In this document: positions 44,170-52,716 of the stretch, one piece after another
Numbering within the stretch: the first letter of the stretch is position 1
How the letters are laid out: the number at the start of each line of letters is the position of its first letter
Origin: Estrella lausannensis
GTDB taxonomy: Bacteria > Chlamydiota > Chlamydiia > Chlamydiales > Criblamydiaceae
Assembly (NCBI RefSeq): GCF_900000175.1
Contig: NZ_CWGJ01000026.1
Location: 1 to 64,000 of the forward strand
Length of the DNA: 64,000 nt
Direction: 5' to 3'
The notes under the pieces: generated by a model
What the model saw: the letters and a program-made list of their open reading frames with translations, nothing else
Told to the model about the DNA's origin: nothing
The model's database searches: none
Translations under genes and position numbers: made by a program

Positions 44170-45459
44170 CTATCGATTGCTGTCTTCTTGCTCAAGCTCC
44201 TCGTCGAGATCATAATCTTCCGCCTCAAAATCATCATCCAATTCAAGCCCGGATGAGTCGTCCTGGACGGAGTGTTGCGGGTGGGATGCCTGCACTTCGT
44301 TTTGGAGTCTTTGCGCTCCCTTTTGCTTCAACCGGTCTTTAATGTGGATAATCAGCGGTACTCCCTGGAATCCAAACTCCTTGCGGAATTGGTTGAAAAT
44401 GTATTTTTTATAGGATTGGGTCAAAAGGTCGGCATAGTTTACAAAAAGGACGAAACGGGGCGGAGCTGTCTCCACCTGAGTCAGGTAGTAGATACGCAGC
44501 CTCTTGCCTGTGATGAGAGGGGGGTGGTTAAGCTGCATCGCCTTTTGGAGGAATGTGTTCAGACGGTGGGTCGAGATGCGCTCGTTTAACTGGGTGGCAA
44601 CTTGCTCGATCAGAGGGAAAATTTGCTCCAGGTTTCTTCCGCTTTTCGCTGAAATGAAGAGCATCGGGCAGTGCCTTAAAAAGGGCACCAGCTCTTCCAA
44701 ATTTCGGCGGAAGTGCTCCATGCGCACTTCTTTGACGAGGTCCCACTTATTGATCAGAATGATGCAACCCTTGCCTGCCTCTTCTATCATGTTGGCGATG
44801 CGTTTTTCCTGAAATGTCATTCCTTCGGTTGCATCGATTAAAAGCAGAGCCAGTGAGCAGCGGTCGATGGATTCTTTGGTGCGGATAAAGGCAAACTTAT
44901 CCACAACTTCATGTTCTTTATTCTTTTTGCGGATACCTGCGGTGTCGATGAAGAGATATTCGCGGCCGTTCCGGACAACCGGTATATCGATGCTGTCTCT
45001 TGTCGTTCCCGGGATCGGGCTCACGATCATGCGGTCTTCTTTGATGATCTTATTGATCAGCGAGGATTTGCCGACGTTGGGCCTTCCCACGATGGCAATC
45101 TCGACGGGCAGCGTTGGTTTGTTTACCTCAGCGCACTCTTCCGCTTTTTCTTCTGGTAGTTCTGCAAGGGCGGCTTCGAGTAGTTCGGCAATCTGCCAGT
45201 TTTGAGCTGCGGACACTGCCACTACTTTGCTGATACCCAGCTTGTAGAAGTCGCCGAGCATGAACGTCTGCGAAGGGTCGTCAACTTTGTTGACAGCGAG
45301 GCAAACAGGTTTTCCTGTTTGCAAAAGAAGGTCTGCCAGTTCCAAATCGAGTTCCGTCGCGCCGATTTTTCCGTCGACAACCATGATCAGGCTATCGGCT
45401 TCTACGATGGCGGCCTTGGCTTGTCTTTTCACTTCTTCATTGAAGGGAGCTTTCGACAC
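44170..45459 (-). CDS. der: GTPase Der, C-terminal three quarters (gene frameshifted)
   Basis: The 429-residue frame has the end of the first GTPase domain (NKVDDPSQ), the whole second domain ([26 protein letters not shown]) and the C-terminal KH-like domain (VTHRL... region, [20 protein letters not shown]). Der assembles the 50S ribosome and is normally essential. The first G1-G3 motifs lie in another frame (45437-45640). One extra base between about 45440 and 45459 explains the break; dropping a T there would read [16 protein letters not shown]. The reported start is only a GTG inside the gene. Either a sequence error or a true frameshift; acidic tail (EDSNR) normal for some Der. Confidence 0.85.
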   Translation of the reverse strand: MSKAPFNEEVKRQAKAAIVEADSLIMVVDGKIGATELDLELADLLLQTGKPVCLAVNKVDDPSQTFMLGDFYKLGISKVVAVSAAQNWQIAELLEAALAELPEEKAEECAEVNKPTLPVEIAIVGRPNVGKSSLINKIIKEDRMIVSPIPGTTRDSIDIPVVRNGREYLFIDTAGIRKKNKEHEVVDKFAFIRTKESIDRCSLALLLIDATEGMTFQEKRIANMIEEAGKGCIILINKWDLVKEVRMEHFRRNLEELVPFLRHCPMLFISAKSGRNLEQIFPLIEQVATQLNERISTHRLNTFLQKAMQLNHPPLITGKRLRIYYLTQVETAPPRFVLFVNYADLLTQSYKKYIFNQFRKEFGFQGVPLIIHIKDRLKQKGAQRLQNEVQASHPQHSVQDDSSGLELDDDFEAEDYDLDEELEQEDSNR

Positions 45460-45640
45460 CGCCGGTATCGATCAGAGTAAATACGCTTCCAAAGCAGTCC
45501 GTGTCCGCATAGATCAGATCCCGGGTTACGCCCTCTTGTTCATCGACGATCGATTTACGTTTTTTTAAGATGGCGTTGAATAGTCTGGATTTACCAACGT
45601 TAGGTCTGCCGACTACGGCAATTTTGGGGATTTTGCGCAT
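45437..45640 (-). CDS. der: GTPase Der, N-terminal fragment (same gene, other frame)
   Basis: 67 residues starting ATG 45640 ([25 protein letters not shown]) carry the P-loop of the first GTPase domain, switch I EGVTRD and DTGG (G3), then run into a stop after VESSLQ. The G4 and later motifs continue in the frame ending at 44170. The combined length would be about 490 residues, normal for Der. Confidence 0.85.
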   Translation of the reverse strand: MRKIPKIAVVGRPNVGKSRLFNAILKKRKSIVDEQEGVTRDLIYADTDCFGSVFTLIDTGGVESSLQ

Positions 45641-45749
45641 GAGAATTGATGTTTTAGGTGAAAATTTGTTAATATTTTTTTTAGTTTAGCAAAACACCTG
45701 TTTTTTATAAATGTATTTCTGTGGTGCTATAAATTTATAGCCGCGGTTA

Positions 45750-45816
45750 TACCGAAAGTATCTAAAAATTTGGGCTTCCTCTTTGCCAAATGCCAAGCTC
45801 CGAGACACTTTCGGCA
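45750..45816. repeat. Palindromic family A, short copy
   Basis: 67 bp from TACCGAAAG to CTTTCGGCA, between the der start and the F-box gene stop. Confidence 0.8.
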
Positions 45817-45831
45817 CCTATCGATGCGGCA

Positions 45832-47025
45832 TTAACGCAAGATTGTGATTCCCTGAAGCGAAAGGGGGATTTTTGTCACATCTAGATAGGACAGGGGGAT
45901 ATCCAGGATTTGAAGAGCTGGCACATGCGCTAAGTTTTTTAACTCATCTCTCTCAAGCGAATTACACTCCTCGAGGGTTAGCTTCACAAGACGCGGTGTG
46001 TACACAAGGTGTTTCAGGGCATCCTTTTCCAGTGAGGTTTTGGCAATGGCCAGGATTTCGAGCTTTGGTACATGCACAAGGTGTCTCAGCGAGTCCTCTC
46101 CGATTCTGGCGCAGCGGTCAAGAGTTAAGCTCTTAAGACCTGTCACATGTGCGAGATTTTTCAACGCATCTCCCTCAAGCGAGAAACAGTGGCTAATGCT
46201 CAGGTGCTGAAGAGCTGTTATGTGCGCGAGGTTTTTAAGGGCGTCTTTTTCGATTGAAAAGAAGCTGGTTATGCTTAGCTTCTGAAGATACGGGATGTGG
46301 GCAAGATTCTTCAGTGCATCGCCTTGGATTTTTTGACTTGCAATCACTAATTCAAGGAGATGGGGGCAGTTTTTCGTCACTCGTTCCAAGCAGTCGTTGT
46401 CAAAATCCGGGAAGCCGGTGAAGTTGGCATAGCGGAGATCGGATCGGTGGGGATGGTTGCTGAGCCAGTCGACTGCTTGCGCCGCTTTGCGATTGTGGCT
46501 CGGCTTCGCCCTGCCCAGCATTCTCGACTGAGTGTTGATTGCGTTGATTTGTGCTTTGGCGGCAGTTTCGTTCCAGAGAGTTGTGACGCATCGGAGGAGG
46601 GCAAGGTCTGGGAAGGGAATCCTCTCAAAAATAAGGACGACTATATCCGTAGGCAGTAGCTTCATGGGGTCTTGGGATAGGGGGTGCGCTTCGATGATCT
46701 TGTCGCAGAGCGATGAGATGGCCGCCATGTCCCTTTCCTCGGAGCAGATGCCGCTCGCGAGTGCTCTCTTGAAGATCTGAGTTAAAGCGCTGAGCACCGG
46801 GAGAGTGAGGGCCTTGCTTTGACGATTGAGGGCGGTGAGTTGTGGCTCGGGAGACGCAGGGGGAATTTCTGCGACAAACTCTTTGCCAGCGTGAATGTGC
46901 GCGGCAATTGCGGCAATCTTCTCTTGCAGCTCATCTTGTGTGCAGCCCGGCAAGGAATTCATGGGAGTGGTGAATACTGGTCTAGCAGGATGCAGCAAAG
47001 CGGGCGGAATAGCAGTTGTTGTCAT
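45832..47025 (-). CDS. F-box/leucine-rich-repeat protein, candidate ubiquitin-ligase effector
   Basis: 397 residues. Residues 123-158 (LLPTDIVVLIFERIPFPDLALLRCV..LWNETA) match the eukaryotic F-box pattern with its Leu-Pro start and conserved Trp, the surface that binds SKP1. Residues 210-390 are leucine-rich repeats of about 25 residues, each with LKNLAHVP.L..L.I. This F-box plus LRR layout is that of substrate adaptors of host SCF ubiquitin ligases and is used by effectors of intracellular bacteria. No signal peptide; type III export is inference. ATG 47025 follows AAAGGAAT. A pair of short operator-like repeats lies upstream. Confidence 0.85.
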   Translation of the reverse strand: MTTTAIPPALLHPARPVFTTPMNSLPGCTQDELQEKIAAIAAHIHAGKEFVAEIPPASPEPQLTALNRQSKALTLPVLSALTQIFKRALASGICSEERDMAAISSLCDKIIEAHPLSQDPMKLLPTDIVVLIFERIPFPDLALLRCVTTLWNETAAKAQINAINTQSRMLGRAKPSHNRKAAQAVDWLSNHPHRSDLRYANFTGFPDFDNDCLERVTKNCPHLLELVIASQKIQGDALKNLAHIPYLQKLSITSFFSIEKDALKNLAHITALQHLSISHCFSLEGDALKNLAHVTGLKSLTLDRCARIGEDSLRHLVHVPKLEILAIAKTSLEKDALKHLVYTPRLVKLTLEECNSLERDELKNLAHVPALQILDIPLSYLDVTKIPLSLQGITILR

Positions 47026-47044
47026 GAGATTCCTTTCTTATCAA

Positions 47045-47073
47045 ATACTGTAAAGTATATCAATATACTGTAA
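47045..47073 (-). promoter_or_regulatory. Paired 9-bp repeats upstream of F-box gene, possible operator
   Basis: ATACTGTAA occurs at 47045-47053 and 47065-47073, 20 bp apart (two helical turns). The first is part of the palindrome ATACT-GTAA-AGTAT. This looks like binding sites for a dimeric regulator near the promoter of the gene at 47025; it is inference only. Confidence 0.4.
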
Positions 47074-47146
47074 GATATTTAATATATGTAAATCAATTTC
47101 TGCCGGCTTATGTGCAAGTGTCGCGCAATTGACATTTTCAAGGCTC

Positions 47147-47174
47147 AATGCCAAATTTTGAGACACTTTCGGTA
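47147..47174. repeat. Palindromic family A, right-end remnant
   Basis: CCAAATTTTGAGACACTTTC and GGTA match the right end; no left end nearby. Confidence 0.7.
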
Positions 47175-47333
47175 TATAGAATTCAGTGCAGGTTAATTTA
47201 CTAGGATTTAAAGAAATCGACAGGCATGGTAGAATAGTGGGCTCCTTTTGTTGAAATCTAGAGACAAGAGAGAGTCCTGCTCATTTCGGTCGTTTCAACG
47301 TCTCCACTCCGTATTAAGGTTTGAAGTAGCTTA

Positions 47334-47400
47334 TACCGAAAGTATCTCAAAAATTGGGATTTTGGCTTTGAGAAAGCCAATTTGTGAGACACTTTCGGTA
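47334..47400. repeat. Palindromic family A, short copy
   Basis: 67 bp from TACCGAAAG to CTTTCGGTA, directly beside the long copy at 47403. Confidence 0.85.
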
Positions 47401-47402
47401 TA

Positions 47403-47564
47403 TATCGAAAGTATTTCAAAATTTAGGATTTTAGCTTTGAGAAAACCTCGGGATTGAAAGATGACAAGTCACCTCATATTTCTAATATTAGGTGACTTGT
47501 CATCTTTCAATCTTGGCGAGCTTTCTCTTTGCCAAAAACCAAATTTTGAGACACTTTTGGTGTA
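47403..47564. repeat. Palindromic family A, full-length copy
   Basis: 162 bp. The central arms GATGACAAGTCACCT / AGGTGACTTGTCATC are exact; outer arms have drifted (TATCGAAAG, TTTTGGTGTA). Confidence 0.9.
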
Positions 47565-47668
47565 AAAGAGTTTTTGGTGCATTTTTTAAGCATTTGTTGA
47601 AGACGAGGGAAGATTGATTCCCGAAATGAATAGATGGATTTCAATGACAGGGCTATTTGAAGAAGGCC

Positions 47669-49537
47669 ATGGCAAGCAGACACTATTTTGATGACATTGC
47701 ATTCACTTCCTTACGAGAAGACCTTGAAGGTGTTTCTAAGGGGTCATTGAGGAGCGATCTGATGGCGGCATTCACTGTTGCCCTCCTCACTATCCCTCAA
47801 ACGCTGGCCTATGCCCTTGTCGCTGGACTTCCCCTTTCCACCGCCATCTATTCGGCGATTTTTTCTGCAGCCATCGCCTCCTTTTTCGGGTGCTCCAGGC
47901 ATCTGGTCGTGGGCCCAAGCAACGCGATCGCGATCATGCTCCAGGCAGGTCTTGCCGATGTGATGCAAGGAGATATGCGAGCCACATCGGGCTGGGAAAG
48001 GGAAATGCTGCAAGTGGAGCTTTTGGCGCAACTTGCCTTTTTAGTAGCTCTCTTGCAGGGGGGATTTGCATTTTTCAAGCTGGGCAGGCTGACCAATTTT
48101 GTGAGCCATTCCGTCGTTGTCGGCTATCTGCTCGGAGTGGCCTTTGCCGTTATCGTGACGCAAGGCTACGTACTGCTTGGAATACCCTCTCCTGAGGGGG
48201 GTGCAACCGTTTATGAGAAGGCAAGGGCGCTAGTTTCGGGTCTCAAAGACACCCATTTTTCAACGCTGCTCATCGGCTGCCTGTCCCTGTTTACCTTGGT
48301 CGGGATTAAAAAATGGGATTCTAAACTACCTGCCGGCGCTATTATGATTGCGTTTGTCAGCCTCTTCCTGTTTCTTGAAAAGACGATCGTTGTTTTAAGC
48401 GCTGAGGATATGGAGTGGATGGATGATGACCTTTTTCAAATCGCTGTCGTCTCCGATACTGCGATGTTGACGCAGCTGACGCCCCACCTGTTCCTACCGG
48501 ATTTTAACCTGAAGGTGTTAAACCAGCTGCTGCCGTTCGCGTTCGCGATCGCGCTGATTGGTATTTTAGAGTCATCCTCAATTGCAAAATCGATCGCTGC
48601 ATCGTCGGGGCAAAGGCTCTCGATCAATCAGGAGACTTTGGGGCTCTCTGTGGGAAACTTGGTTTCCTCTCTGTTCGGGGCGATGCCGATATCGGGCAGT
48701 CCGACACGCAGCGCGCTGAATTACTCCTCAGGGGCGAAAAGCCGCTTTGCGGCCATACTGTGCTCGTTGATCGTGGCCTCCATCATGCTGCTCTTTGTCG
48801 GCCTCATCGGTTATATTCCTCTTGCGGCTCTGGCAGCTCTTTTGATTGTCTCAACCCCCAGGATCGTCGATCCGGCACAGCTCAGGTTGTGCCTCCGCGC
48901 CACGCGATCGGATGCCGCAGTCCTTTGGATCACATTCATCTCCTGCCTTTTCTTTGACTTAAACGTCGCCTTTTATATCGGCATCGCGCTCTCCATCACC
49001 CTCTACCTTAAAAAGGCGGCGATTCCCGAACTGCTCGAGTTTACCATCGATGAAAAGGGAAGCTTAAGGCAGATCCAGCAAAGGGAGCGTAAAGAGAACC
49101 GAATCCGGATCGTCAAGGTCGAGGGAGAGCTGTTTTTTGGAGCCGCCGAGCTATTTCACACGACACTCAAAGGGTTGGCGCAAGGAGGAGAGCGGAAGGC
49201 TATCATCTTGCAGCTGAAAAACGCCCGGGATATGGATGCTACCTCCTGCCTGGCGCTCCGTCAGCTCGCCAGCCACCTTAAGTCAAAAGGGCACGCCCTG
49301 TTCGCTTGCGGGATGACCGCTGAGGTGTGGCAGGTGTTTTTAGACTCCGCCATCGCCGACGAGATGGGCAGAGGCAATCTATTTCCGTTCGATCCCGCCA
49401 ATCCCAACCGGCATATGCAGCTCGCCTGGGAGCGGGCAAACGCATTTGTCGAAGGCACTTTAAGCCTTGAAGAGGAAATCACTCCTGAAGAAAACCCGGT
49501 TGTTTTACAAGAAGCTAAAGTCAAAGGGGCTTCATAG
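47669..49537 (+). CDS. SulP-family anion transporter with STAS domain
   Basis: 622 residues from ATG 47669. About ten to twelve membrane helices (residues 30-440), with the family patterns TIPQTLAYALVAGLPLSTAIYSA and GPSNAIAIML, and GNLVSSLFGAMPISGSPTRSALNYSSGAKS. Residues 455-600 are a STAS regulatory domain (RIRIVKVEGELFFGAAELFHTTL, DMDATSCLALRQL). SulP proteins carry sulfate, bicarbonate or dicarboxylates; which one cannot be told. The start with GAAGAAGG upstream is taken instead of TTG 47657. Confidence 0.92.
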   Translation: MASRHYFDDIAFTSLREDLEGVSKGSLRSDLMAAFTVALLTIPQTLAYALVAGLPLSTAIYSAIFSAAIASFFGCSRHLVVGPSNAIAIMLQAGLADVMQGDMRATSGWEREMLQVELLAQLAFLVALLQGGFAFFKLGRLTNFVSHSVVVGYLLGVAFAVIVTQGYVLLGIPSPEGGATVYEKARALVSGLKDTHFSTLLIGCLSLFTLVGIKKWDSKLPAGAIMIAFVSLFLFLEKTIVVLSAEDMEWMDDDLFQIAVVSDTAMLTQLTPHLFLPDFNLKVLNQLLPFAFAIALIGILESSSIAKSIAASSGQRLSINQETLGLSVGNLVSSLFGAMPISGSPTRSALNYSSGAKSRFAAILCSLIVASIMLLFVGLIGYIPLAALAALLIVSTPRIVDPAQLRLCLRATRSDAAVLWITFISCLFFDLNVAFYIGIALSITLYLKKAAIPELLEFTIDEKGSLRQIQQRERKENRIRIVKVEGELFFGAAELFHTTLKGLAQGGERKAIILQLKNARDMDATSCLALRQLASHLKSKGHALFACGMTAEVWQVFLDSAIADEMGRGNLFPFDPANPNRHMQLAWERANAFVEGTLSLEEEITPEENPVVLQEAKVKGAS

Positions 49538-49572
49538 AGATTTTCCAAAAATTGCAATGCCGGGTTTGGTTA

Positions 49573-49734
49573 TAAACTGAAAGTGTCTCAAAATTTGGCT
49601 TTTGGCTTTGAGAACTTCGAGGTATTGAACGCTTGTGATCCACCCCATATTTCTAATATTAGGAGACTTGCATTCTGTCGGTTTTGGAGTGCTGTCTCTC
49701 TGTCAAAACCGCATTTCGAGTCAATTTCGGGATA
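49573..49734. repeat. Palindromic family A, long decayed copy
   Basis: AACTGAAAGTGTCTCAAAAT at the left and TCAATTTCGGGATA at the right, with many arm mismatches; an old copy. Confidence 0.7.
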
Positions 49735-49761
49735 TGGTTACTGAAATTGGATAATCAGTTA

Positions 49762-49834
49762 TACCGAAATATCTCGGAAATTGGCCTGGAGCTTTTCACG
49801 TTGCTAAACCTTAAGTTCCGCGATCGGTTCGGTA
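49762..49834. repeat. Palindromic family A, short decayed copy
   Basis: TACCGAAATATCTCGG to CGATCGGTTCGGTA, 73 bp with drifted arms. Confidence 0.6.
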
Positions 49835-49869
49835 TGAAAATTATGTAACTTCTAATGAGGAGAGACGCT

Positions 49870-50136
49870 ATGAAAGAGATTAAGCATTTTGCAATCGGTC
49901 AGTCGGCAAAGACTCTGGCCCTTATTGCGACCCTGGCATCTGCCATTTTTGTGATTCCGATGCTTCTGTATCTCATGTTGCTTGAGGGGGACGCTGTGCA
50001 GTTTAAGTTTTTATCGGTGCTTGTCATCCCTGTCTTTTATGGCATCTTAACGTACCTGCTCTGGGCCGTGATGTTCTTTCTTTATAATTGGGTTGCCAAA
50101 CGTTTTGGAGGCATCAAGTTTCAAATCGAGGAGTGA
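49870..50136 (+). CDS. Small membrane protein, two helices
   Basis: The 88-residue protein has two strong hydrophobic segments, about residues 14-37 and 46-70 (VIPVFYGILTYLLWAVMFFLYN), and ends in a short charged strand (RFGGIKFQIEE). The layout resembles the small DUF3566-type membrane proteins, but the match is by eye only. GAGGAGAG precedes ATG 49870; the in-frame ATG 15 bases upstream lacks a ribosome site. It ends before a shared terminator. Confidence 0.75.
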   Translation: MKEIKHFAIGQSAKTLALIATLASAIFVIPMLLYLMLLEGDAVQFKFLSVLVIPVFYGILTYLLWAVMFFLYNWVAKRFGGIKFQIEE

Positions 50137-50168
50137 GGGGCTGCTGTAAAAGGGCTCTCATGATAAGA

Positions 50169-50193
50169 AGATGCCCGCCAGGAGCGGGCATCT
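50169..50193. terminator. Bidirectional hairpin terminator
   Basis: A 10-bp perfect G+C-rich stem (AGATGCCCGC/GCGGGCATCT) with a 5-nt loop lies between the convergent stops at 50136 and 50216. Confidence 0.82.
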
Positions 50194-50215
50194 TGGAAAT
50201 TCTAGACTCGTCGAA

Positions 50216-51478
50216 TTACTCTGCCGAGATGACAAAGTAGGCAGGGAAAGCAAAGTTATTGTTGGGCCTTGTTGATCCGATCAGCACCATATCTTTGCCG
50301 ATGAGTTCATGCAGGTTGACAACCGTGCTGTAAAGGAACGCGATCGGCCTTCCCTGAGGATTGACAAGGAGAAAGTCGCCGGGTTTGTTTTTGACATTCT
50401 TCGTATAGGGTTCGATCGTCCCTCTCAAAGTCACACCTTCGAGTCTCTGCTCATCGTAGAAGGATTCAATCGGTCTTGTTCCTTCTTTCTCCATCCAGCT
50501 GAGATAGAGCTCTCTTTCCTGATTCATCCAGTAGGGTGCAGCAGAGTTGGCCAGGGCGGCAGGCATCTGCTCGGTATGGATCTGCTGCTCAAGCTGGGCC
50601 AGCCTCTTTTGCTGTTCTTTCATCTTCTGCTCAAGAGTTTGTTTTTCCACTTCGAGTTTTTCGGCGTGGATGATCTTTCCGGATTGCGCCTCGAGATAGG
50701 CCATTTTACGCTTGATATAGTCGTCTTTAAAGCTCTTCAGGAGGGTTTCGGCTTTTGCTTTTTCCTCTTCGAGTTCTGGATAGTCTGAGAGGACCTTCTC
50801 ATAATGCTTGACGATGAATTCATAGTTGATTTGCGGAAAGTCGTTCAGATTCTCGGATGCCCTTGCAGCAGCGTCCATGAGGTCTTTGACTTCGGCTTTC
50901 TTTCTCTGCAGCATTGTCAGGTAATTTTTGTCACCGACTCGCTTGACAAAGTCTTTGCTGACAAAGAAGCGAACGGTCTGCGGCAGGGAAATTTCAATCC
51001 ACTTGCTGTTGGATGCGGCGATCTGTCCATTGACCTTATCACCGGAGTTCAGCTGGGTAAGCACCGGGCTGTCGGTATTCGGTTCCATCCGCACGTTGAC
51101 CTTGCTGCCTTCGATCACCCCTTCCAGCACAAAGGTGCGGAACACATATCCTTTTACCTCTTCAGGGGGTTTGACAGCGTAGAAATCATCTTCTTCGCCT
51201 TCAATGACCAGGAAATCGCCCTGTGTTAGCTCTTTTACAATGGGGCTGTCCGTTCCGGGAAGAACCCGCATTCTCACCTTGTTTTTAGAAATCTTCCCTG
51301 TGAACGCTGTGAAAGGGGGTTTTTTTGCTTCGGATTTTTCGGTAGAGGGCGTTGTATTGATGTCCTTGAGGTGAGTGCTCGACTCTTTTGGCAACGGGGT
51401 TGATGCAGAGGGAGCGCCTTGCAGGCAGCTTGCCACAAAGCATCCAGCGATGGGCAGTAGGTGGTTCCATTTCAGCAT
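50216..51478 (-). CDS. SH3-domain (SH3b) envelope protein, probable lipoprotein
   Basis: 420 residues. The signal peptide ends FVASC, a lipobox-like site with Cys at residue 18, so the protein may be lipid-anchored. Two bacterial SH3 domains follow: about 60-115 (SKNKVRMRVLPGTDSPIVKELTQGD) and 120-180 (GSKVNVRMEPNTDSPVLTQLNSGD). SH3b domains often bind cell-wall peptides. Residues 185-310 are a charged coiled coil, and the C-terminal part (315-420) is a separate beta domain. Its cell-wall link fits the residual peptidoglycan of Chlamydiae. AAGGAG precedes ATG 51478. Confidence 0.83.
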   Translation of the reverse strand: MLKWNHLLPIAGCFVASCLQGAPSASTPLPKESSTHLKDINTTPSTEKSEAKKPPFTAFTGKISKNKVRMRVLPGTDSPIVKELTQGDFLVIEGEEDDFYAVKPPEEVKGYVFRTFVLEGVIEGSKVNVRMEPNTDSPVLTQLNSGDKVNGQIAASNSKWIEISLPQTVRFFVSKDFVKRVGDKNYLTMLQRKKAEVKDLMDAAARASENLNDFPQINYEFIVKHYEKVLSDYPELEEEKAKAETLLKSFKDDYIKRKMAYLEAQSGKIIHAEKLEVEKQTLEQKMKEQQKRLAQLEQQIHTEQMPAALANSAAPYWMNQERELYLSWMEKEGTRPIESFYDEQRLEGVTLRGTIEPYTKNVKNKPGDFLLVNPQGRPIAFLYSTVVNLHELIGKDMVLIGSTRPNNNFAFPAYFVISAE

Positions 51479-51818
51479 GAGAGACTCCTTGGATGTATGG
51501 GGGACAGTTCATCATGAAGGCAGAGAGTGAGACTGTCCTTCTGTTCGAGATGGTGGTCAACGTAAAGCGATAATATTAGGGTTTGACTATAAAAAATTCA
51601 AGGTCAGCAGAGAATCTTTTGCAAAGTAAACAGGTTTGTTGTGAGTAAAATGTTTTTTCAATGTCCTGTGGTTAATTATTAATTTTAGCTATATAATTAC
51701 CGGTTAATTTGTATTTAGCTGTGATATGTGACTAAATATTAAAATTTACGCTGATCTTTGAAGGGGTGTAAGAGATGGCTGGCAGGTTTGGTCGCTGTCG
51801 ATTTTAGAGTTCATTTGA

Positions 51819-51844
51819 ACAAATTTTGATAGGCTGTCGGTGTA
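51819..51844. repeat. Palindromic family A, worn right end
   Basis: CAAATTTTGATAGGCTGTCG and GTGTA match the CCTATC-type end seen at 6284 and 43823. Confidence 0.55.
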
Positions 51845-52040
51845 TTTTGGCGGATCACTGTCAACTTTTGCATAGCGTCCCCCGAAAAACGGTCAAAAAG
51901 TGGTCAAAATAATCCTCAGATCGACGAAATTCGAATTCGTTAACAGTTCCTAAGTGTTTGACTGAAACTTTTTGCCGGGAAGGATTGTTATAATTTAATT
52001 AAACGGTAAACTGTGGTAAGATCTTTGTACTATGCAGCTT

Positions 52041-52198
52041 TACTGAGAGTATCTCAATATTTGGCAGGGTCTTTGCGAAAGGCTCGGGACCGAAAGGTTG
52101 TAAGTTGACTCATGCTTCTAGTAGTAGGTGACTTACATTCTTTCAATTTTGGAGAGCTTTCTCTTTGCCAAAAACCAAATTATGAGATACTTTCGGTA
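52041..52198. repeat. Palindromic family A, full-length copy
   Basis: 158 bp with a worn left end (TACTGAGAG) and a clean right end (CTTTCGGTA). Confidence 0.85.
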
Positions 52199-52229
52199 TA
52201 GGCTGATGGGATAGCTCTTTTGGGTTTGG

Positions 52230-52403
52230 GAGCCTGCCTTAAAACTCAAATCGGTAAGCTGTGCTGCTCCAAAGGGGTTTAAGCCTCGAAAAAAAATTCA
52301 GAATATTGGATTAATATGCTGAAATTTTTTTTCGGACGCTTAAAGCCCTATGGAGCAGATAGCTCCTGCGATTTCAGCTTTAAGGCAGGCTCTAAAAGCC
52401 TGT
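52230..52403. repeat. Palindromic family B, 174-bp copy
   Basis: Arms GAGCCTGCCTTAAAACTCAA ... and the reverse complement of ... TTTAAGGCAGGCTC agree over about 75 bp with roughly 80% matches, including TTTAAGC-x-T-CGAAAAAAAATT near the centre. Ends and body differ from family A. Confidence 0.8.
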
Positions 52404-52716
52404 TGACGGATTCGGACTTTGGGGATAGATATTACCTCTTTTTGATTCTTTTGCCGGGTCGGAGGCGGAAGCTGACAGTGGTTCGGGAGATGAAATCGGA
52501 AACGGGTTCACCCAAGTTTCGGAAAAGAGAGAAACCTCACCCATAGACTGCCTCCGAGGCGGTGCCGATGAGAGTAGAGGTAATTAAACTAAAGAGAGCA
52601 AAACACTGAGCAGAACCCATTTATTTAGGCCTTTCGGTATCAAGTTATCACTCATTGGCCATGTGTACACAAGAGTGAAGGTTTGGTTAAAAACTTTAAG
52701 ATTGGCTCATGACGGT

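Larger units (their letters stand above)
47026..47668. other. 643-bp gap between F-box gene and sulP
   Basis: No gene is supported. The gap holds operator-like repeats (47045-47073), a family A right end (47147-47174), a short copy (47334-47400) and a long copy (47403-47564), the densest cluster of the repeat in the window. Confidence 0.7.
49538..49869. other. 332-bp gap after sulP
   Basis: Filled by two worn family A copies (49573-49734 and 49762-49834). No gene is supported. Confidence 0.65.
51479..52716. other. 1.2-kb gap between SH3 gene and TPR gene
   Basis: The longest gene-free stretch. Bases 51560-52030 are AT-rich with no supported gene; they hold a worn family A end (51819-51844). 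Then come the full-length family A copy (52041-52198) and the large family B palindrome (52230-52403). The 76-codon frame at 52316 lies inside the palindrome and is not accepted. Confidence 0.7.

Noticed and set aside
45437-45459. Programmed +1 frameshifting in der like that of prfB
   Set aside because: The CUU-UGA slip site and an upstream Shine-Dalgarno-like stimulator of prfB are absent; a one-base sequence difference is simpler.
47248-47457. A 69-codon frame with two ESISK...ILALRKP repeats
   Set aside because: It is translated family A repeat, not a protein repeat.
6284-52198. Recurring TTCAATCCCGAG-type stretches resembling CRISPR repeats
   Set aside because: They are arms of the dispersed palindromes, with no regular spacing, no spacers and no cas genes.
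52316-52546. A 76-codon plus-strand frame
   Set aside because: It lies within the family B palindrome, has no ribosome site and its composition is explained by the repeat.
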